This document shows positions 8,126-16,541 of a stretch of DNA of 37,317 nt, in pieces (position 1 is the stretch's first letter; each line of letters opens with the position of its first letter). This stretch comes from Selenomonadaceae bacterium (lineage in GTDB: Bacteria; Bacillota; Negativicutes; Selenomonadales; Selenomonadaceae): the NCBI GenBank assembly GCA_017479925.1, contig JAFVBP010000086.1:1-37317 (forward strand). The letters are read 5' to 3'. A model generated the notes under the pieces. The model worked only from the letters and a program-made list of their open reading frames with translations. It did not search any database and was not told the DNA's origin. The translations under genes were made by a program, and so were the position numbers.

Positions 8126-9154
8126 TTACTTCAATTCCGCGAAGTACTTAATCGTGCGAACCATTTGGCTGGTGTAGCTGTTTTCGTTGTCATACCAAGA
8201 AACGACTTGAACGAGCGTGTTGCCGTCGCCAATGGGGCTGACCATGGTTTGAGTCGCGTCGAACAGCGAGCCGAATCTCATGCCGATGATGTCGCTGGAA
8301 ACGATTTCTTCGTCGTTGTAGCCGAAGGATTCGTTGGCCGCCGCTTTCATTGCCTCGTTGACTTGATCTTTGGTGACTTCGCCTTTGACAACCGCGAACA
8401 GGAGCGTGGTTGAGCCGGTCGGAGTCGGGACGCGTTGCGCCGCACCGATGAGTTTGCCCTTCAATTCGGGGATAACCAAGCCGATAGCTTTCGCCGCGCC
8501 CGTGGAGTTCGGGACGATGTTGCATGCGCCTGCACGGCTGCGACGGAGGTCGCCTTTGCGTTGCGGACCGTCGAGAATCATTTGGTCGCCGGTGTAAGCG
8601 TGAATCGTCGCCATAATGCCGCTTTGAATCGGAGCGAGTTTGTGCAGAGCTGCCGTCATGGGTGCCAAGCAGTTGGTCGTGCAGGACGCCGCCGAAAGAA
8701 CTTTCACGTCCGGAGTCAAAGTCTGGTGGTTGACGTTGTAAACGATTGTCGGGAGGTCATTGCCGGCAGGAGCCGAGATGACAACTTTCTTCGCGCCCGC
8801 TTCAAGGTGAGCCGAAGCTTTTTCTTTGCTGGTGTAGAAGCCCGTGCATTCGAGGACGACGTCGACTCCGTGTTTGCCCCAGGGGATTTCTTTCGCGTCT
8901 TTGATGGCGTAGATGATGATCTCTTTGCCGTCGACGACGATGGAGTTTTCTTTCGCTTCAACAGTGTGTTTGCCTTCGCCGATCTTGCCGCAGAAGCCGC
9001 CCTGCGCGGTGTCGTATTTGAGCAGATGCGCAAGCATTTTCGGGCTGGTCAGGTCGTTGATTGCGACGACTTCATAGCCCTCGGCGTCGAACATTTGACG
9101 GAACGCGAGGCGACCGATACGACCGAAACCATTGATAGCAACTTTAACAGCCAT
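8126..9154 (-). CDS. gapA: Glyceraldehyde-3-phosphate dehydrogenase, type I
   Basis: The enzyme oxidises glyceraldehyde 3-phosphate to 1,3-bisphosphoglycerate with NAD in the cytosol. The 342-residue product has the Rossmann start ([16 protein letters not shown]), the catalytic cysteine in [12 protein letters not shown], the S-loop segment [19 protein letters not shown] and the C-terminal [13 protein letters not shown]. The Asp at the end of the second strand (AINDLTSP) suggests NAD preference. GGGAGG precedes the ATG, and a strong sigma-70-type promoter lies about 60 bases upstream at 9215-9243. It is the first gene of a glycolytic block that continues with pgk-tpiA and gpmI. Confidence 0.97.
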   Translation of the reverse strand: MAVKVAINGFGRIGRLAFRQMFDAEGYEVVAINDLTSPKMLAHLLKYDTAQGGFCGKIGEGKHTVEAKENSIVVDGKEIIIYAIKDAKEIPWGKHGVDVVLECTGFYTSKEKASAHLEAGAKKVVISAPAGNDLPTIVYNVNHQTLTPDVKVLSAASCTTNCLAPMTAALHKLAPIQSGIMATIHAYTGDQMILDGPQRKGDLRRSRAGACNIVPNSTGAAKAIGLVIPELKGKLIGAAQRVPTPTGSTTLLFAVVKGEVTKDQVNEAMKAAANESFGYNDEEIVSSDIIGMRFGSLFDATQTMVSPIGDGNTLVQVVSWYDNENSYTSQMVRTIKYFAELK

Positions 9155-9214
9155 TTAAAAATACCTCCCTATGCTTTGAAAAACTCGTGATGGTGAATCT
9201 CTAATCTGCGCGTA

Positions 9215-9243
9215 ATGTTACACCAAAAATTTTTCACTGTCAA
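9215..9243 (-). promoter_or_regulatory. Promoter of gapA
   Basis: Reading the minus strand, a perfect TTGACA (9238-9243) is followed by a 17-base spacer and TAACAT (9215-9220). It points at gapA and lies divergent to the glycosyltransferase promoter at 9330. Confidence 0.75.
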
Positions 9244-9329
9244 TAAATATTCGGAAGATTTTTATATCCATGTTCGTTTCAGGAAAGCCCGACAGACGGC
9301 GTTCGACAAAGGCGTTCGACAAAAAATTT

Positions 9330-9358
9330 TTGCAACTTTACACGCCCTGTGTTATAGT
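9330..9358 (+). promoter_or_regulatory. Promoter of the glycosyltransferase cluster
   Basis: TTGCAA (9330-9335), a 17-base spacer and TATAGT (9353-9358) lie 36 bases before the ATG of the first glycosyltransferase. A very similar arrangement, TTGCAA followed by CGCCGTGTGTTA-type sequence, precedes pheS. Confidence 0.65.
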
Positions 9359-9394
9359 TTCCGCGCAAATTTTTTTGATATGGAGAGTCGATTG

Positions 9395-10549
9395 ATGTCA
9401 AAGTTCAAGAAACCACATAAAGACGAATCTGCCGCGCCCGTTCAGCAGATTCAAGCTCAACAGGCGCAACAAATTCAGGTGCCGCGTCTGCCCGCCGTGA
9501 GCGTCATCTTGCCGATGTACAACGCTTCACGATATATTACTTCGTGCGTCAAAAGCGTCTTGAGTCAAACTTTCGGGCTGTTTGAATTAATTTGCGTGGA
9601 CGACTGTTCAACCGACGACACGGTTAAAATCGTCGCGGAGTTGGCGAAAACCGACGGTCGAATCCGAATCGTGCGCCTGCCGAAAAATTCGGGCGGAGCT
9701 TCGGAACCGCGCAACACCGGCTTGCGAATCAGCCGCGGGAAATATATCGCCTTCCTCGACAGCGACGACATGTATACGCGAACCGCACTTGCCGAACTCG
9801 TCAGCGTCGCCGAAAAATTTCAAGCCGACGTTGTCCACACGGAACAAGTTTACTTCCCCGAAAATCAAACGATTGACGTGACGCCCGACACGAAGTTTAC
9901 GACCTTCAGCAAGGAACTCGGCGGCTTTTGCAAGGAACCGATGCTTGAGACGGACAACCTTGCCCAACGCGTGCAGATGTTCTACAAGGGCAGATTTTTC
10001 GGCTGGGTGCACAACAAACTTTATCGGCGCGATTTGCTCATGGAAAAAAATATCCGCTTCGACAAGCTGATGACCAGCGAAGATATAATTTTTTACTTCC
10101 GCGTCCTGTGCACCGCTCCGCGAATCGTGCGCGTGCCGAATATTATTTATATATATCGACACAACCCGAATTCGATTACGCGCAAGATGGTTTCCGTCGA
10201 AGAGAGCCTGCACGTGTTGACGCATTTGATGATTGAAGGCTCGAAAGTTCTCGATGACTTCATGAGCGGCTTTGAGTTGTTCGTCAAAAATCCCGGACTG
10301 CGTCAACTGCCGATCGACTACATAATTCAGCAACATTTGATTTGGACGCAGCGTTTCTATGAAAAGTACACCACCGCGCAACTTGACGCCCTCGTTCGCA
10401 AGGAGCTGAAAAAATATTGCGGAGACTTCACGCCGTTTTTCGCGTACATTTACGGCGCGATTCACACTTACCGCAAGCGGCTCGTCGCGTACGACAAGGA
10501 GATCAAACAGCTTAAAGCGCAGGTCGGAGGCGGTCAAGTTGCGAAATAA
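9395..10549 (+). CDS. Family 2 glycosyltransferase with C-terminal helical tail (first of three)
   Basis: The 384-residue enzyme carries a GT-A domain of glycosyltransferase family 2: VSVILPMYNASRYI at about residue 35, VDDCSTDDT at about 68, a GASEPRNTGL nucleotide-sugar segment and FLDSDDMYT (the metal-binding DXD equivalent) at about 122. A Gln-rich N-terminal tail precedes it. The second half, with LYRRDLL and SEDIIFYFRVL, fits the acceptor side, and the end (TYRKRLVAYDKEIKQLKAQV) looks like a coiled coil. No membrane segment is visible. I chose the ATG at 9395 because GGAGAG precedes it; the longer frame upstream overlaps the promoter. It overlaps the next gene by 11 bases, so translation is probably coupled. 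Donor and acceptor are unknown. Confidence 0.9.
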   Translation: MSKFKKPHKDESAAPVQQIQAQQAQQIQVPRLPAVSVILPMYNASRYITSCVKSVLSQTFGLFELICVDDCSTDDTVKIVAELAKTDGRIRIVRLPKNSGGASEPRNTGLRISRGKYIAFLDSDDMYTRTALAELVSVAEKFQADVVHTEQVYFPENQTIDVTPDTKFTTFSKELGGFCKEPMLETDNLAQRVQMFYKGRFFGWVHNKLYRRDLLMEKNIRFDKLMTSEDIIFYFRVLCTAPRIVRVPNIIYIYRHNPNSITRKMVSVEESLHVLTHLMIEGSKVLDDFMSGFELFVKNPGLRQLPIDYIIQQHLIWTQRFYEKYTTAQLDALVRKELKKYCGDFTPFFAYIYGAIHTYRKRLVAYDKEIKQLKAQVGGGQVAK

Positions 10550-11708
10550 AAATCGGCGTCGCGAATCATCACCCGTCGCGCCCGTCGCGGAAAAAATCCC
10601 GCTCGTGTCGGTCGTCATGCCGATGTTCAACGCGGCGAAGTTCGTTTCGCAGACGCTCGAAAGTTTGCTTTACCAGACGATGACGGATTTTGAAGTCGTC
10701 ATTGTCGACGATTGCTCAACGGACAATTCAATCGAAGTCGTCGAAAGTTTTCGCGAACGTTTCAACGGACGGCTCAAACTCGTCAAGTTGCCGAAAAATA
10801 CGGGCACGCCCGGCTTGCCGCGCAACGTCGGTATCCAACTTGCACGCGGGAAATACATTGCCTTCCTTGACTGCGACGATTTGTTTACGAAGACCGCGCT
10901 CGAAGAACTGTCGACGCTTGCCGAAAAATTTCAAGCCGATGTTGTGCGTACAAACAGCTGGTTCGTCCTATGGAACGACAAGAAAAAATTCGTAGACGAC
11001 CCCGCATTTACCGACATGAACGAGTTGATCAATCCTGTAAATCGCATGACGAAAAGTGAACTTGACCCGCGACTTTTGACGGAGCCGACGCTTATTCCCG
11101 AAGACATCGCCGAGCGTGTGAAAGATTTTATAAACTGGGGAACTTTCTGGACGAGCTGGCTGTCGTTTTGTCGACGCGATTTTTTGCTTGCCAATCAAAT
11201 TTTGTTCCCCGACATGAACAAATCCGAAGACGCGCCGGTCGTTTTAGAGTGCGCCGTTCGTGCGAAAAATTTTTTGCGCGTGCCCAATGCTGTTTATATT
11301 AATCGTCCCCGTGCGGGCTCGGCAAGCCGAATTAACGAAAGAGATTTCAACGTCGGCAGTTATATTCACAAGCACGTTTCGCCGATTGGACGCGGCTTCA
11401 ATGAACTGGAACGCGTCATGCAAAAATATCCGTTCTTCGCGGAGCATCCGGATTATCGTTACGCCGTGCTGGATTTTTTCTGCCGCAAAAGTTTTTCGTG
11501 GCTCTTGCCGTTGCAGAATATGTACGCGCAAAATCCCGTTTACAAGCTCAACGAACTGGTCAAGAAAGAATTTCATCCCGACGACGCCGCGTTGTCCGCG
11601 TATCTGTTCAACACGGTCAATGTCTACCGAATTCAAATCATGAGCTTGCAACAGCAGATTGCCGCGCTGAAAAAATCAAAGCAGGAGGTGCCCGATGTCC
11701 AAAAATAA
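10539..11708 (+). CDS. Family 2 glycosyltransferase (second of three)
   Basis: This 389-residue protein begins at a TTG inside the end of the upstream gene, with GGAGGCGG eight bases before it. The GT-A domain covers VSVVMPMFNAAKFV, VDDCSTDNS (about residue 57), GTPGLPRNVGIQ and FLDCDDLFT (about 112). The domain is nearly identical to that of the next gene, while residues about 140-300 differ strongly. The tail conserves LNELVKKEFHPDDAALSAYL followed by a coiled-coil end. A Lys/Arg-rich N terminus suggests contact with membrane lipids or partners, but no membrane helix is present. The cluster probably builds a surface glycan or modifies a protein, since the neighbours carry no pathway genes. 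Confidence 0.9.
   Translation: MRNKNRRRESSPVAPVAEKIPLVSVVMPMFNAAKFVSQTLESLLYQTMTDFEVVIVDDCSTDNSIEVVESFRERFNGRLKLVKLPKNTGTPGLPRNVGIQLARGKYIAFLDCDDLFTKTALEELSTLAEKFQADVVRTNSWFVLWNDKKKFVDDPAFTDMNELINPVNRMTKSELDPRLLTEPTLIPEDIAERVKDFINWGTFWTSWLSFCRRDFLLANQILFPDMNKSEDAPVVLECAVRAKNFLRVPNAVYINRPRAGSASRINERDFNVGSYIHKHVSPIGRGFNELERVMQKYPFFAEHPDYRYAVLDFFCRKSFSWLLPLQNMYAQNPVYKLNELVKKEFHPDDAALSAYLFNTVNVYRIQIMSLQQQIAALKKSKQEVPDVQK
10593..10948 (+). repeat. Duplicated glycosyltransferase donor-domain segment, copy 1
   Basis: This segment aligns without gaps to 11761-12116 (offset 1168). I count about 17 differences in 356 bases by eye, around 95 percent identity. The similarity falls off sharply right after it. 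Confidence 0.85.
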
Positions 11709-12840
11709 AAAACGTCGCGAAACGTCGCCCGTCACGCCAAACGTCGCAACCGTCACGGCGAAAATCCCGCTCGTTTCGGTCGTCATGCCGATGTTCAACG
11801 CGGCGAAGTTCGTTTCGCAGACGCTGGAGAGTTTGCTTTACCAGACGATGACGGATTTTGAAGTCGTCATTGTCGACGATTGCTCAACGGACAATTCAAT
11901 CGAAGTCGTCGAAAGTTTTCGCGAACGTTTCAACGGGCGACTGAAACTCGTCAAGCTGCCGAAAAATACGGGCACGCCCGGCTTGCCGCGCAACGTCGCA
12001 ATTCAACTTGCACGCGGGAAATACATTGCCTTCCTCGACTGCGACGATTTGTTTACGAAGACCGCGCTTGAAGAATTGTCGACACTTGCCGAAAAATTTC
12101 AAGCCGACGTTATTCGCCTGCAAAACAATTTCATTTTATGGAGTGGAAAGCCGAAAGCCGAAGACGCGCACGAAATGACGGACTTCGCGGAGCTGACAAA
12201 TCCGAAAAATCTTTCCGTGCAATCGTATCGCGAAGAAAAAATTTCCGAGCCGACGCTTGAAACGCCCGACATTGCCGAACGTGTGCGCCGTTGGGTTTCG
12301 TCGCCGACGAATGATTTTTGGGCAACGTGGCTTTCGTTTTATCGGCGGGACTTTCTGATTGCAAACCAAATTTTTTTCTCGAATATGGTCACCTGCGAAG
12401 ACGCGCCGTTTGCGTTCGAGGCTTTGTGTCGTGCGAAAAATTATTTGTGCGTGCCAAATGCCGTGAACATAATTCGCCCGCGTGCCGGCTCCGTTTCGCG
12501 GGACAGGGAATTAATCAGCCCCGAAAAACATTTTCGCAAAAGATTTAGTGCGCTGTTAGTCGGCTTCAACGAGTTTGAACGCGTCATGGACAAAATGAAT
12601 TTCTTCGACGAGCATCCCAATTATCGCTACGGCGTGCTTGAATGGTTCGCCAACTACCGAATTGCCGTCACGCTGAATTTTTACGTTAAAAATCCCGCGT
12701 TCAAGCTCAACGAACTTGTCAAACGGGAATTTCACTCCGACGACGCCGCGTTGTCCGCGTACCTGTTCAACACGGTCAACGTCTATCGCCTGCAGATAAT
12801 GAAGTTGCAACATGAACTTGCCGCGCTTAAGTCCAAATAA
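11695..12840 (+). CDS. Family 2 glycosyltransferase (third of three)
   Basis: The product has 381 residues and starts at an ATG overlapping the upstream gene by 14 bases, with AGGAGG six bases before it. It shares VSVVMPMFNAAKFV, VDDCSTDNS, GTPGLPRNVAIQ and FLDCDDLFT with its neighbour almost residue for residue up to about residue 140. The acceptor part is different (FWATWLSFYRRDFLIAN, VTCEDAPFAFEAL). The C-terminal LNELVKREFHSDDAALSAYL and the short coiled coil are again shared. This pattern indicates a tandem duplication followed by divergence or recombination of the acceptor half. The gene ends in a bidirectional terminator. Confidence 0.9.
   Translation: MSKNKKRRETSPVTPNVATVTAKIPLVSVVMPMFNAAKFVSQTLESLLYQTMTDFEVVIVDDCSTDNSIEVVESFRERFNGRLKLVKLPKNTGTPGLPRNVAIQLARGKYIAFLDCDDLFTKTALEELSTLAEKFQADVIRLQNNFILWSGKPKAEDAHEMTDFAELTNPKNLSVQSYREEKISEPTLETPDIAERVRRWVSSPTNDFWATWLSFYRRDFLIANQIFFSNMVTCEDAPFAFEALCRAKNYLCVPNAVNIIRPRAGSVSRDRELISPEKHFRKRFSALLVGFNEFERVMDKMNFFDEHPNYRYGVLEWFANYRIAVTLNFYVKNPAFKLNELVKREFHSDDAALSAYLFNTVNVYRLQIMKLQHELAALKSK
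11761..12116 (+). repeat. Duplicated glycosyltransferase donor-domain segment, copy 2
   Basis: Second copy of the 356-base segment at 10593-10948. Most differences are at third codon positions. Confidence 0.85.
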
Positions 12841-12884
12841 AAAAAGCCCCGACGGTCGCGAGACTGTCGGGATTTTTATTTTGT
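12841..12884. terminator. Bidirectional terminator between converging operons
   Basis: CCCGACGGTC pairs with GACTGTCGGG around a short loop, with an A run on the left and ATTTTTATTTT on the right. It serves the glycosyltransferase operon on the plus strand and the suf-prfA operon on the minus strand. Its right flank overlaps the prfA stop codon. Confidence 0.8.
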
Positions 12885-13943
12885 AGCGGATAATTTTTTT
12901 GTGCGGTCAGCGGTGATTAGCGCGTTGATGATTTCGTCAAGTTCACCGTTTAAAATCGCGTCAAGCTTGTAGAGCGTCAAACCGATTCTGTGGTCGGTGA
13001 CGCGTCCTTGAGGAAAATTGTATGTGCGAATTCGTTCGCTGCGGTCGCCCGTGCCGACTTGACTTTTGCGGTCGGCGGCAATGGCGGCGTTCTGTTCGCG
13101 CACGGCAAGATCTTTCACGCGGGCACGCAGGACGCGCAAGGCTTTTTCCTTGTTTTTGAGCTGAGATTTTTCGTCTTGGCATTGAACGACGATACCCGTC
13201 GGCATGTGCGTGATTCGGATTGCGGTTTCGGTTCGGTTGACGTATTGCCCGCCGGCACCCGACGCGCAGTAAGTGTCGATTCGCAAGTCGGCGGGATTGA
13301 TCGTCACGTCGACTTCGGCGGCTTCGGGCATGACGGCGACGGTGACCGCGCTTGTGTGAATTCGTCCGCCGCTTTCGGTGACGGGCACGCGTTGAACGCG
13401 ATGAGTGCCGCTTTCGTATTTGAGCTTGCCGACAGCACCCGCGCCGTCGACGGTGAACGAAATTTCTTTGATGCCGCCGATTGACGTGGCGTTCATGTCG
13501 ACGACATCGACGCGCCAACCTTGACGTTCGGCATAGCGCGTGTACATGCGAAACATTTCGCCCGCGAAGAGAGCCGCCTCGTCACCGCCGACGCCACCGC
13601 GAATTTCCATGATAACGTTTTTGTCGTCGTCAGGGTCTTTCGGCAACAGCAAAATCGGTAATTCTTCGTCGAGCACGGCTTTGGATTTTTTGAGTTCGGA
13701 AATTTCGTCCGATGCCAAAAGTTTCAAGTCTTCGTCAGTTGACGTTTCGAGCAAAAATTTATCCTCGTCGAGTTGCGCGAGGATTTTTTTGTATTCGCGG
13801 ATTTTGTTCACGAGCGGTTCAAGTGCGGCAAGTTCGCGGGTCAATGCGGTGAATTTCGTCACGTCCGCCACGATTGACGGGTCGCCCAAACGCGCTTCGA
13901 TTTCGGCGAAATGTTCTTCAACCGCTTGAAGTTTGTCTAACAT
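12876..13943 (-). CDS. prfA: Peptide chain release factor 1
   Basis: RF1 reads UAA and UAG in the ribosomal A site and triggers peptide release. The product has 355 residues from the ATG at 13943 (AGAGGTGA upstream), which matches the family. The catalytic GGQ lies in SGAGGQYVNRTETAIR, and the codon-reading PXT motif appears as RVPVTESGGRIHTSA, which marks RF1 rather than RF2. The start four bases after sufU makes it the last gene of the suf operon. The methyltransferase prmC, a frequent neighbour of prfA, is absent here. An in-frame extension upstream overlaps sufU and is unlikely to be used. Confidence 0.96.
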   Translation of the reverse strand: MLDKLQAVEEHFAEIEARLGDPSIVADVTKFTALTRELAALEPLVNKIREYKKILAQLDEDKFLLETSTDEDLKLLASDEISELKKSKAVLDEELPILLLPKDPDDDKNVIMEIRGGVGGDEAALFAGEMFRMYTRYAERQGWRVDVVDMNATSIGGIKEISFTVDGAGAVGKLKYESGTHRVQRVPVTESGGRIHTSAVTVAVMPEAAEVDVTINPADLRIDTYCASGAGGQYVNRTETAIRITHMPTGIVVQCQDEKSQLKNKEKALRVLRARVKDLAVREQNAAIAADRKSQVGTGDRSERIRTYNFPQGRVTDHRIGLTLYKLDAILNGELDEIINALITADRTKKLSATK

Positions 13944-13947
13944 GCGG

Positions 13948-14385
13948 TCACCTCTGCGCGTCCGAATGTTTAATCGCCGTGTCGAATGTGTGCCAAGCAA
14001 GCGTTGCACATTTGACGCGGGCGGGCATCGTCGAAATATTTTTCAGTGCGGCGGCCTCGTCAAGCTGATCGAGTTCGTCGTCGTCGGTCACGTCGCCGTG
14101 AATCATGTCGATAAAAAGTTCGGCAAGTTTTTTCGCCTCGTCGACGGTTTTGCCGCGCAGAAGTTCAATCATCATGTCGGTTGACGCCTGCGAAATTGCA
14201 CAACCGTCGCCCGAAAAAGCCGCGTCGCGAATCACGCCGTCGGAAACTTCCAGCGACAAAGTTATTTCGTCGCCGCAGGTCGGATTGTGTCCGCGTTCGA
14301 CAATCGTCGCGTGTTCAAGCGGTCGCCGATTTTCACGCGATTGGCTGTGTTCGGCAATAAGTTCCGTGTAAATATCACTAAGCAA
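13948..14385 (-). CDS. sufU: SufU-type iron-sulfur cluster assembly protein
   Basis: SufU accepts sulfur from SufS as a zinc-dependent partner in Fe-S cluster assembly in Firmicutes. The 145-residue product keeps the expected cysteines: NPTCGDEITL, FSGDGCAISQAS and ARVKCATLAWHTF. The start is a TTG at 14385 with GAGGAG nine bases before it, overlapping the end of sufS by eight bases. Translation is therefore probably coupled to sufS, its functional partner. Length and motif order agree with the family. Confidence 0.93.
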   Translation of the reverse strand: MLSDIYTELIAEHSQSRENRRPLEHATIVERGHNPTCGDEITLSLEVSDGVIRDAAFSGDGCAISQASTDMMIELLRGKTVDEAKKLAELFIDMIHGDVTDDDELDQLDEAAALKNISTMPARVKCATLAWHTFDTAIKHSDAQR

Positions 14386-15598
14386 GGTGCATTACTCCTC
14401 GGACAGTTTTGACGGCGTCAATCAAACGTTCAACGTCGCGGCGCGTGTTGTAAAAATAAAAACTCGCCCGACACGTCGCGTTGACGCCCAAAAATTTCAT
14501 CAGCGGTTGAGCGCAATGGTGACCGGCACGAATCGCCACGCCCTGCGCGTCAAGAATCGTTGCCACGTCATGCGGGTGCACGTCGCGGATATTGAACGTG
14601 ACGATACCGACTTTGTTCGGCGCGTCGCAACCGTAAAGTTCGACGTAAGGAATTTTCTTCAGCTCGTCAATCGCGAAGGTCGTCAAGTCGTGTTCAATGC
14701 GCGAAATTTCGTCGAAGCCGACACTTTGCAGGTAGTCAATCGCCGCGCTTAAACCAGCCGCTCCGCCGACGTTTTGGGTGCCAGCCTCGAATTTTTGTGG
14801 CAATTCGGCGAAGGTCGTTTCCTGTTCGCTGACATATTCGATCATGTCGCCGCCGCGCAGAAACGGTGGCATTTCGTCCAAAAGTTTGCGCTTGCCGTAC
14901 AAAACTCCGATACCCATCGGCGAAAGCATTTTGTGACCCGAAAACGCCAGAAAATCCGCGTCCAAGTCGCGAACGTCAACGGGGATGTGCGGTACGGATT
15001 GCGCGCCGTCGACAACAACGATTGCGCCGACTTCGTGAGCTTTCGCCGCCAAAGTTTTCACGTCGTTGACCAGACCGAGCACGTTTGAAATTTGCGTGAC
15101 TGCCAAAATTTTCGTGCGCCGCGTCAACTTCGCGTCAATGTCCGCCGCAGACAAATTTCCGTCCGCCGTCAAGTAAATGTAATTCAACTTCGCGCCCGTC
15201 GACTTGGCAACCATCTGCCACGGAACAAGATTCGAGTGATGTTCGGCGACCGTGATTAAAATTTCGTCGCCCGCGTGCAAATTCGTCAAGCCGCAACTGT
15301 ACGCGATTAAATTCAGCGACTCGGTTGCGTTTTTCGTGAAAATGATTTCCCGCGCAGATTTCGCGTTGATGAATTTGGCGACTTTGCGACGGGCGTCCTC
15401 GTAAACCTGCGTCGCCTTGACGCTCAACTCGTAAACGCCGCGGTGAGGATTCGCGTTGCAACCGCCGTAGTAGCCGCAAATTGCACGAACGACGCTGTCG
15501 GGCTTTTGAGTTGTCGCGCTGTTGTCCAGGTAGGCAAGCGCGTGCCCGTTCATTTGTGTGCGCAAAATCGGGAAGTCGTCAAGAAAATTTTTACTCAC
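14378..15598 (-). CDS. sufS: Cysteine desulfurase, SufS type
   Basis: A PLP enzyme that converts cysteine to alanine and passes the sulfur to SufU. From the GTG at 15598 (AAAGGAGG seven bases upstream) the protein has 406 residues, the usual SufS length. LDNSATTQKP near the N terminus, AEHHSNLVPW, VDGAQSVPH, the PLP lysine in SGHKMLSPMGIGVLYG and the catalytic cysteine in RAGHHCAQPLM are all present. It overlaps the end of sufD by eight bases and the start of sufU by eight bases. A longer reading frame extends upstream to 15691 but lies inside sufD. Confidence 0.95.
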   Translation of the reverse strand: MSKNFLDDFPILRTQMNGHALAYLDNSATTQKPDSVVRAICGYYGGCNANPHRGVYELSVKATQVYEDARRKVAKFINAKSAREIIFTKNATESLNLIAYSCGLTNLHAGDEILITVAEHHSNLVPWQMVAKSTGAKLNYIYLTADGNLSAADIDAKLTRRTKILAVTQISNVLGLVNDVKTLAAKAHEVGAIVVVDGAQSVPHIPVDVRDLDADFLAFSGHKMLSPMGIGVLYGKRKLLDEMPPFLRGGDMIEYVSEQETTFAELPQKFEAGTQNVGGAAGLSAAIDYLQSVGFDEISRIEHDLTTFAIDELKKIPYVELYGCDAPNKVGIVTFNIRDVHPHDVATILDAQGVAIRAGHHCAQPLMKFLGVNATCRASFYFYNTRRDVERLIDAVKTVRGVMHLA

Positions 15599-16334
15599 GG
15601 TCAAGCCTCCTTTGCAACGTGTCCAAAAGTTGAGTGCGTAAATTTTCGTCGGGAATTTTTTCGACGACGGGATTGAACGCCGCTTCGACAATCAGCCGCT
15701 GAGACTGCGCTTCGTCAAGCCCGCGACTCATCAGGTAGAAAATTTTTTCCTCGTCGAGCCGACCGATTGAAACCGCGTGATGTCCGTCGACTTCGTCTTC
15801 TTCGGCAAGCATGAGCGGCACGGAACGGTTGCGCGTGCCGGGCGACAGGATGATAACTTCCTCGACTTCGCGACCGACGGAGCCTTTCGCGCCGCGTTTG
15901 AAGTCCAACGTTCCGCGAAAAATCTTGTCGCAGCTGTCAACCAAGGCACCGCGCACGTTCATTGTTGCCGAAGTATTTTTGCCGCGCTGACGAATCACGT
16001 AATTAAAATCAAGCCGTCGATTGCCGTCGCCGAAATAAACCGCGTCGAATTCAGCCGACGAATCGTCGCCGCGCAAGTCAATTTCCACGTCCGCAGAAAA
16101 ATTCCCGCGACCCGCATCCGCCGAAACGAATTCGACACGTGCGCCGTTGCCGACGGAAATTTTTATTCGACGGGCTTTGTCGTCGTCGCTCAAGTTCACG
16201 TCAGAAAATTTCTTGGTTTCGCCGTCCGCCACGTCAATGACGGTTTCGTCAATCTGCGCGCAGGTTTTCAGTTCGTTGACACCGAGCCAACGCCACGAGC
16301 GCAAGGGAATTTCGCCCAAAAGTTTTTCGTCCAT
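15591..16334 (-). CDS. sufD: SufD-like Fe-S scaffold component, short form
   Basis: The C-terminal block (VDGHHAVSIGRLDEEKIFYL, then MSRGLDEAQSQRLIVEAAF) is the signature of the SufB/SufD core, which forms the Fe-S assembly scaffold with the ATPase SufC. The middle is the typical right-handed beta-helix with alternating hydrophobic strands. At 247 residues it is much shorter than common SufD proteins of about 400 residues and lacks most of the N-terminal helical part. GAGGTGA precedes the ATG. It is the first gene of the operon, and neither sufB nor sufC is next to it. The remaining scaffold genes must lie outside the window if the system is complete. Confidence 0.85.
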   Translation of the reverse strand: MDEKLLGEIPLRSWRWLGVNELKTCAQIDETVIDVADGETKKFSDVNLSDDDKARRIKISVGNGARVEFVSADAGRGNFSADVEIDLRGDDSSAEFDAVYFGDGNRRLDFNYVIRQRGKNTSATMNVRGALVDSCDKIFRGTLDFKRGAKGSVGREVEEVIILSPGTRNRSVPLMLAEEDEVDGHHAVSIGRLDEEKIFYLMSRGLDEAQSQRLIVEAAFNPVVEKIPDENLRTQLLDTLQRRLDRE

Positions 16335-16348
16335 AAGCTCACCTCGTT

Positions 16349-16383
16349 TGAAGTGATTTTACACGCGGGCACGAAAAAAGCAA
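16349..16383 (-). promoter_or_regulatory. Promoter of the suf-prfA operon
   Basis: On the minus strand TTGCTT (16378-16383) is followed by 16 bases and TAAAAT (16356-16361). The -10 part sits in an 18-base sequence (16349-16366) repeated exactly at 17314-17331, in front of the GG-leader peptide genes. Confidence 0.6.
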
Positions 16384-16408
16384 GGTTGCCCGACGCGCAA
16401 AAAAAAAT

Positions 16409-16440
16409 CCCGGTCGCTTTAAAAGCGACAGAACAATTTG
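16409..16440. repeat. GCTTTAAAAGC hairpin repeat, copy 2
   Basis: GTCGCTTTAAAAGCGAC followed by AGAACAATTT. It matches the copies at 8074 and 24685 in the core and the tail, while the outer stem bases covary (CCC/GGG there, GT/AC here), so base pairing is conserved. Confidence 0.7.
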
Positions 16441-16489
16441 AACTATCGTCTCGCTACCGTAATGTTGCCGCAAAGCCGTGACGCCCGCG

Positions 16490-16525
16490 CATTAAAAAAA
16501 TCCTGCCGATTGTCGGCAGGATGTT
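16490..16525 (-). terminator. Terminator of the GG-leader peptide operon
   Basis: ATCCTGCCGA pairs with TCGGCAGGAT around a short loop; on the minus strand it is followed by TTTTTTT. It lies 17 bases beyond the stop of the second peptide gene. Confidence 0.85.
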
Positions 16526-16541
16526 CGTTAGTCGTTTTCTG

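Noticed and set aside
9608-10630. Minus-strand open frame of 340 codons
   Set aside because: It is antisense to the first glycosyltransferase and shows no protein-family features.
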